A program made the translations under genes and the position numbers. A stretch of DNA of 64,000 bases from the NCBI RefSeq assembly GCF_008329645.1, contig NZ_CP043474.1, positions 4,278,001 to 4,342,000 of the forward strand, given 5' to 3'. Each line of letters opens with the position of its first letter. Position 1 is the first letter of the stretch. Positions 60,139 to 64,000 of this stretch are shown in pieces. Below the pieces are notes generated by a model that was not told the origin of the DNA, made no database searches, and was given only the letters and a program-made list of their open reading frames with translations. This DNA comes from Mycolicibacterium grossiae (GTDB lineage Bacteria; Actinomycetota; Actinomycetes; Mycobacteriales; Mycobacteriaceae).

Positions 60139-60594
60139 ATGAATGAAGTCAAAGATCGGGCAGGGGTCGAGTTCTTCGTCACGCCGGGATACGGCGAGAT
60201 GTTGCGCGCGGAACGGCATTACAGTCAGGCGGTTCGGATCGGAGACCGGGTGGAGATCTCCGGGCAGGGCGGCTGGGACGACGCCCTGAACTTCCCGGAG
60301 TCGCTCACCGCCGAGATCGAGCGGGCCTTCGAGAACGTGTCTCGGACGCTCGAGTCCGCGGGCGCGTCGTGGGCGGACGTGGTGCACGTCAACTCGTATC
60401 ACGTGGCTACCGAAACGGATTCGATCGGTGCCGCACACAACGACGTGATGATCGAGCAACTGCGTCGGTGGATGCCGGAGCGGGCACCGATCTGGACCGA
60501 AACCGGCGTCACCGCCCTCGGGGCGCCCGGGATGCGGGTCGAGATCCGCGTCACCGCCATCGTCGGCGCCCGGGGGACCGCGTCGCCCGAGTGA
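60139..60594 (+). CDS. RidA family protein (reactive enamine/imine deaminase-like)
   Basis: A 151-residue YjgF/YER057c/UK114 protein. HYSQAVRIGDRVEISGQGGWDD, AFENVSRTLESAGASWADVVHVNSYHV, ERAPIWTETGVTALGAPGMRVEIRVTAIVG. The C-terminal Arg of the RidA active site is present (MRVEIRVTAI). RidA members hydrolyse reactive enamines or imines from amino-acid metabolism. It diverges from marR, so regulation by that MarR is likely. Confidence 0.87.
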   Translation: MNEVKDRAGVEFFVTPGYGEMLRAERHYSQAVRIGDRVEISGQGGWDDALNFPESLTAEIERAFENVSRTLESAGASWADVVHVNSYHVATETDSIGAAHNDVMIEQLRRWMPERAPIWTETGVTALGAPGMRVEIRVTAIVGARGTASPE

Positions 60595-60607
60595 CGTCCG
60601 CTGGGCG

Positions 60608-60613
60608 CAGAAT
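60608..60613 (+). promoter_or_regulatory. candidate leaderless -10 box of the beta-hydroxyacid dehydrogenase gene
   Basis: CAGAAT lies 7 nt before ATG 60621; it is a one-base variant of TANNNT. Confidence 0.35.
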
Positions 60614-60620
60614 GGCGGTC

Positions 60621-61469
60621 ATGCGAGTCACGGTTCTGGGTACGGGCGCCATGGGCGCCGGCATGGCGCAGTCGCTGCTGCGCGAGGGCGTCGAGGTGAT
60701 GGTGTGGAACCGCACCGCCGAGCGATCCGAGCCGCTTGCCGACGACGGCGCGACCGTCGCCCTGGATCCGGTGGCGGCCGTCGCCGACGCCGACGTCGTG
60801 GTGGCGATGCTGTTCGACACGGCGGCCACCCTCGACGTCATGAACACCGTGTTGCCGCACGTTCGCGACGGTGCGGTGTTCGTCCAGTGTGCGACCGTCG
60901 GCGTCGAGGGCGCGTCGCAGACGGCGGCGCTCGCCGCCCACCACGGCGTGGCCTTCCTCGACTGTCCGGTGCTCGGGACGAAGGCGCCCGCGGAGCAGGG
61001 CAAACTCGTCATGTTGGCGTCGGGCGATCCAGGGTTGCGCGACCGCGTCCAGCCGGCGTTCGACGCCATGGCGAGCAAGACGATCTGGGTGGGCACCGAA
61101 CCCGGCGAGGGCTCGAAACTGAAGCTGGTCTGCAACGCGTGGATCGGCGCCCTCGCCGCGGCCGTCGGGCAGTCGATGGCGCTCGCCAAGGGCCTCGGCG
61201 TGGACCAGCGCTTGATGCTGGAGGCGTTCGACGGGTCGGCCGCCGGCTCGCCCTATCTGCAGATGAAGGGCGCGGCGATCATCGACGACGCCTACGCGCC
61301 GCAATTCAGCGTCGACGGTGTCCGCAAGGACGTCGGGCTCATCCGCGAGGCCATCACCGACGCGCGCGTGTCGACGGCCCTGATCGACGGCGTACGTGCC
61401 GCCTTCGACGCCGCCAGTGCGGCCGGTCACGGGAACGACGACATGGCCGCTGTCTACTTCGGTTACTAG
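60621..61469 (+). CDS. beta-hydroxyacid dehydrogenase family NAD(P)-dependent oxidoreductase
   Basis: A 282-residue enzyme of the 3-hydroxyisobutyrate dehydrogenase family, possibly a glyoxylate/succinic semialdehyde reductase. MRVTVLGTGAMGAGMAQSLLREGVEVMVWNRTAER is the dinucleotide site; FLDCPVLGTKAPAEQGKLVMLASGD the substrate loop; GEGSKLKLVCNAWIG carries the catalytic Lys; KDVGLIREAITDA the C-terminal helix. ATG 60621 fits the leaderless promoter; ATG 60612 adds three residues. Confidence 0.87.
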   Translation: MRVTVLGTGAMGAGMAQSLLREGVEVMVWNRTAERSEPLADDGATVALDPVAAVADADVVVAMLFDTAATLDVMNTVLPHVRDGAVFVQCATVGVEGASQTAALAAHHGVAFLDCPVLGTKAPAEQGKLVMLASGDPGLRDRVQPAFDAMASKTIWVGTEPGEGSKLKLVCNAWIGALAAAVGQSMALAKGLGVDQRLMLEAFDGSAAGSPYLQMKGAAIIDDAYAPQFSVDGVRKDVGLIREAITDARVSTALIDGVRAAFDAASAAGHGNDDMAAVYFGY

Positions 61470-61521
61470 GGCGGCTGCGGGTGGCTGCCGGTTGCCGGTT
61501 GCCGGTTTCCTGGACCGCGTC

Positions 61522-62922
61522 TCAGGAACGCGGCGGCACGCCCGGTAGCGGAACCTTCGGCGCGTCGGGACTGCCCACCGCCCCCGCGAGCCAGGGCAGC
61601 GCCGCCGTGAACGCCTTGGCGCCGGAGGGCCAGTCGTGCTCGCCGGGGATGCTGACCACCGAGCAGTCGATGCCGTTGCTGCTCGCGACGCGGCACAGGT
61701 AGTTGGCGATCGTCGTGCGGTTCCCCGGATAGGGCCGCGGTCCGGGGTCGGTCCCGGCCTGCGCAGCCGCCGTGCGCAGGATCGTCTCGGTGTCCTCGGA
61801 GACGTTGATCCATCCCGCCATCGGGGGATAGGGCCCGTGCGCCGCCATCACCAGCGCCGGGTCCCACGACCGGAACGCCGCGGCATCGCCGCCGAAGAGC
61901 CGGTCGATGGTGTCCTGCTCGGACTCACCGGCATTGGGGAACGCGTCGCCGTCGATGTCGAGGAAGGCGCCGAAGGAGTCGGGGTACTTCGCCGCGAGTG
62001 TCACCGCGCAGGTACCGCCCATCGACCAGCCGGCGACGCCCCAGTTCGCGCGGTCGCGGCTGACGGCGAAGTGCGACGTGACGAAGGGGATGACCTCGCG
62101 GATCACGTGGTCGGCGGCGTTCCCACGCGAGCTGTTGACGCATTCGGTGTCGTTGGTGAAGTCCCCGGCGACGTCGGGGAAGACGAACACCGGCGCGTAG
62201 CCGTCGTGTGCGGCCGCGAAGTCGTCGATGACGTGCTTGGCGCCGCCCGCCCGGAACCAGTCGGCGGGCGTGCCCAGCTGGCCGCCGATCATGACCACGG
62301 CGGGCAACGTCGGCGGCGGGCTGGTGAACCATGCCGGCGGAAGGTAGACCAGTTCCTCGCGGTGAAGGAACCCCGACGCGTCGTCCGGGGTGCTGATCGA
62401 CACGATCGCGCCGCCCTCGGCGGGTTTCTCGCCGCGCAGCCGCATGTCGAGCGCCGTCCGCTCGTCGATCTCGCCCACCAGGGGCTTGCCCGTCACCTGA
62501 TCCCACCCGCTGCCGACGGTGGGCACGTAGCCGGTCCACACGTTCAACGCCAGCGCGACGCACAGCAGCGCCGCGACGACCGACAGCACCGACGTCAGCC
62601 GGCGCCACCACGGAGTGCGGAGCCAGCCCAACCCCACGACGCCGACCGCAAACCCGCTCAACGCCACCCACGCGTAGAGCGATGTGGGCGCCGGGACGTC
62701 GCCGGAGATGCCCGAGGTCTCGACGTAGGCGTACGTGGCACCGGCGGTCAGGACTCCTACGCCGACCGCGAGCGGCACGCAGGTCAGCCGCCAGCGCCGC
62801 GTCCGCCAGCCGGTCGCGAGCACCACCAGAGCGATCGCGACGACCTGCGCAGCGACCGGCAGCCACCCCGACAGCAGCGAGATGCTGCCGGCGTCCAGCA
62901 CACCCGCTGCAGCTGCCCGCAT
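61522..62922 (-). CDS. membrane-anchored esterase (antigen 85/esterase D-type)
   Basis: A 466-residue protein. Four N-terminal transmembrane helices (to about residue 150; PVAAQVVAIALVVLATGW, LTCVPLAVGVGVLTAGATYAYV, SLYAWVALSGFAVGVVGLGWL, LTSVLSVVAALLCVALALNVW) are followed by an extracytoplasmic alpha/beta hydrolase. GVAGWSMGGTCAVTLAAKYPDSFGAFLDIDGD has the nucleophile Ser, and VVSIPGEHDWPSG the His. It is like esterase-D/mycolyltransferase-fold proteins with a membrane anchor. ATG 62922 is leaderless. Confidence 0.85.
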   Translation of the reverse strand: MRAAAAGVLDAGSISLLSGWLPVAAQVVAIALVVLATGWRTRRWRLTCVPLAVGVGVLTAGATYAYVETSGISGDVPAPTSLYAWVALSGFAVGVVGLGWLRTPWWRRLTSVLSVVAALLCVALALNVWTGYVPTVGSGWDQVTGKPLVGEIDERTALDMRLRGEKPAEGGAIVSISTPDDASGFLHREELVYLPPAWFTSPPPTLPAVVMIGGQLGTPADWFRAGGAKHVIDDFAAAHDGYAPVFVFPDVAGDFTNDTECVNSSRGNAADHVIREVIPFVTSHFAVSRDRANWGVAGWSMGGTCAVTLAAKYPDSFGAFLDIDGDAFPNAGESEQDTIDRLFGGDAAAFRSWDPALVMAAHGPYPPMAGWINVSEDTETILRTAAAQAGTDPGPRPYPGNRTTIANYLCRVASSNGIDCSVVSIPGEHDWPSGAKAFTAALPWLAGAVGSPDAPKVPLPGVPPRS

Positions 62923-62928
62923 GCAGCC

Positions 62929-62934
62929 ACCGTA
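62929..62934 (-). promoter_or_regulatory. leaderless -10 box of the membrane esterase gene
   Basis: Minus-strand TACGGT lies 6 nt before ATG 62922. Confidence 0.55.
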
Positions 62935-63095
62935 CCGAGCAGCGGGGACGGCGCCGGGCAGGCGAGGCGGCGCTGGCATGGGCGGTGCGCACCGCCGTCG
63001 CAGCGCTCGGGCCGGATGAGACGTCCGATGAACGTGCCGGCCGACGACGGGCCGTGTGGTTCGTGCGCGCCGCCGATCCGCAGTGGTGACCGCGG

Positions 63096-63383
63096 TCAGC
63101 AGCCGGTGTTGCCTCCCGCATCGCCGGCGGCGCTACCGCCGATGCCCTGCGGCGGAGTGACGACGCCGGCGCCGCCCGCGGTACCGCCGTTGGCGCCCGT
63201 GCCGGTACCGCCCGGGACGGAGCCGTTGTTGTTGCTCCCGCTACCACCGGTGGCGTTGGTGCATCCGTTCGCAGCGGTGCCCGGCCCGGCAAGAGATTCA
63301 ACGCTCGAGCCGGCGGCCGCCCCGGTGACCGCACCGAGTGACAACGTGACGGCGGAAAGGGCAACGATCAAGGTCTTCGACAT
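63096..63383 (-). CDS. small secreted glycine-rich protein
   Basis: A 95-residue exported protein. The signal peptide (MSKTLIVALSAVTLSLGAVTG) is cut near AAAGS; the mature part is a Gly/Asn/Thr-rich, largely disordered chain (GGSGSNNNGSVPGGTGTGANGGTAGGAG) with a Cys near each end (NGCTN and the C-terminal GNTGC). No PE domain. ATG 63383 is chosen because the signal peptide begins there. Function unknown. Confidence 0.7.
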   Translation of the reverse strand: MSKTLIVALSAVTLSLGAVTGAAAGSSVESLAGPGTAANGCTNATGGSGSNNNGSVPGGTGTGANGGTAGGAGVVTPPQGIGGSAAGDAGGNTGC

Positions 63384-63585
63384 GGTCGTTCGAATAACCC
63401 AGGTGGCCACTCGTCACCGCGTCGGCGCTCGCCGGTCACCGGAACGTCATTCGACGGAGCCACGGCGCGTCTGCAATTCACCACCGCGACGAGGGTGCGC
63501 GGGAGAACGCGTCGGCTGGCGGACCCCGGGGAGTGTCCACCACGACACCGCGCCTCCGATGTCGCAGGCGCGGCACCGCGCGACG

Positions 63586-63591
63586 TACCGT
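63586..63591 (+). promoter_or_regulatory. leaderless -10 box of the last tetR gene
   Basis: TACCGT lies 6 nt before ATG 63598. The rest of 63384-63585 shows no gene. Confidence 0.5.
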
Positions 63592-63597
63592 GAGCCC

Positions 63598-64000
63598 ATG
63601 GCCAGCGCTGCGACCGAGGACTCCGGCACCGCGTCTCGACCGGAGACCACCCGCGACGTCATCCTGCGGACGGCCAAACGGGTGTTCCTCGAGCGGGGCT
63701 ACGAGCAGACGAGCATGGATGAGATCGCCCTTCGGTCCGGTGTCGCGCGGCGCACCCTCTACAACCAATTCGCCAGCAAGAAGGCGCTGTTCGACGCGAC
63801 CATGGCACGTGCGTGGGAGCGCATGACCCTCGACGCCCTCACCGGCAGCACCGTGGAAGCGCGGCCGCCCGAGGTGGTCCTGCGCGAGATTGGGCGCGCC
63901 ATCGCCGCGTTCTGGGCACCGCCGGAGGCCGTTGCGCTGCTTCGCCTGGTGATCTGGGAAAGCGCGCGGTTTCCCGAACTGGGCGAGAGCTTCCTGCACA
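63598..64000 (+). CDS. TetR family transcriptional regulator (partial, cut by window end)
   Basis: The first 134 residues of a TetR regulator. TTRDVILRTAKRVFLERGYEQTSMDEIALRSGVARRTLYNQFASKKALFDATMARAWERM is the helix-turn-helix domain; the ligand domain begins (VVLREIGRAIAAFWAPPEAVALLRLVIWESARFPELGESFL) and continues past the edge. Its target is unknown. Confidence 0.87.
   Translation, partial: MASAATEDSGTASRPETTRDVILRTAKRVFLERGYEQTSMDEIALRSGVARRTLYNQFASKKALFDATMARAWERMTLDALTGSTVEARPPEVVLREIGRAIAAFWAPPEAVALLRLVIWESARFPELGESFLH

Noticed and set aside
63478..63999. Minus-strand frame opposite the final tetR gene
   Set aside because: No family resemblance; the plus strand has a clear TetR helix-turn-helix and leaderless promoter.

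Overview
The window is GC-rich actinobacterial DNA, most likely a rapidly growing mycobacterium (Mycolicibacterium/Mycobacterium). Support comes from a two-domain isocitrate lyase of the ICL2 type, a RipD-type NlpC/P60 pseudoenzyme, a DUF4193 zinc-ribbon protein, a PknH-sensor lipoprotein, a DivIVA-motif miniprotein, a fatty-acyl-AMP ligase, and many leaderless promoters in which a TANNNT -10 box sits 6-7 nt before an ATG/GTG. No rRNA, tRNA, CRISPR array, transposase or prophage was recognised. Coding density is very high. The only stretch over 300 bases without a gene (21211-21939) is a repeat array.

Layout. 0.1-8.8 kb: aldehyde dehydrogenase, a MenC-like protein lacking its catalytic residues, an M42 peptidase, a DivIVA-motif miniprotein, DUF4193, TenA, RipD, Tpx, a beta-repeat protein and a fatty-acyl-AMP ligase. 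8.8-12.6 kb: a minus-strand organosulfur operon (DszA-like, SsuD, SfnB/DszC-like). 12.9-17.4 kb: a 1398-residue hybrid histidine kinase / response regulator / PP2C phosphatase / RsbW-like kinase with a separate STAS antagonist. 17.4-21.2 kb: a second TenA-like protein, a methyltransferase, an acyl-CoA synthetase and an MDR reductase. 21.2-21.9 kb: inverted tandem repeats. 21.9-32.8 kb: UvrA-like ATPase, NYN nuclease, FAD protein, DUF899 opposite ArsR/SRPBCC, GlcG, a spore-photoproduct-lyase-like radical SAM enzyme, NDH-2, SnoaL and an APC permease. 32.8-37.4 kb: hydrolase, isocitrate lyase 2 with an in-frame amber codon, and small proteins.

37.4-43.0 kb: a JetABC (Wadjet/MksBEF-type SMC) operon without a visible JetD nuclease gene. 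43.2-45.6 kb: S4 protein, ArsR/VOC pair, Nei-type glycosylase and a VOC protein. 45.6-50.8 kb: a divergent carotenoid tailoring cluster (CrtU-like, CruF, glycosyltransferase, CrtI/CrtD-like) that fits a glycosylated aryl carotenoid of the OH-chlorobactene-glucoside kind. 50.7-56.4 kb: phosphatidyltransferase, membrane proteins, azoreductase, FKBP lipoprotein, AI-2E transporter and secreted proteins. 56.6-57.7 kb: a ParD-like/zeta toxin-antitoxin pair with a palindromic operator. 57.7-59.6 kb: a TetR gene facing a DUF1772/NIPSNAP/DUF4267 operon with a promoter-embedded operator. 59.6-64 kb: MarR/RidA, a beta-hydroxyacid dehydrogenase, a membrane esterase, a Gly-rich secreted protein and a TetR gene cut by the window edge.

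Coordinates include stop codons. All assignments come from reading the sequence and recalled family knowledge; no database search was run.
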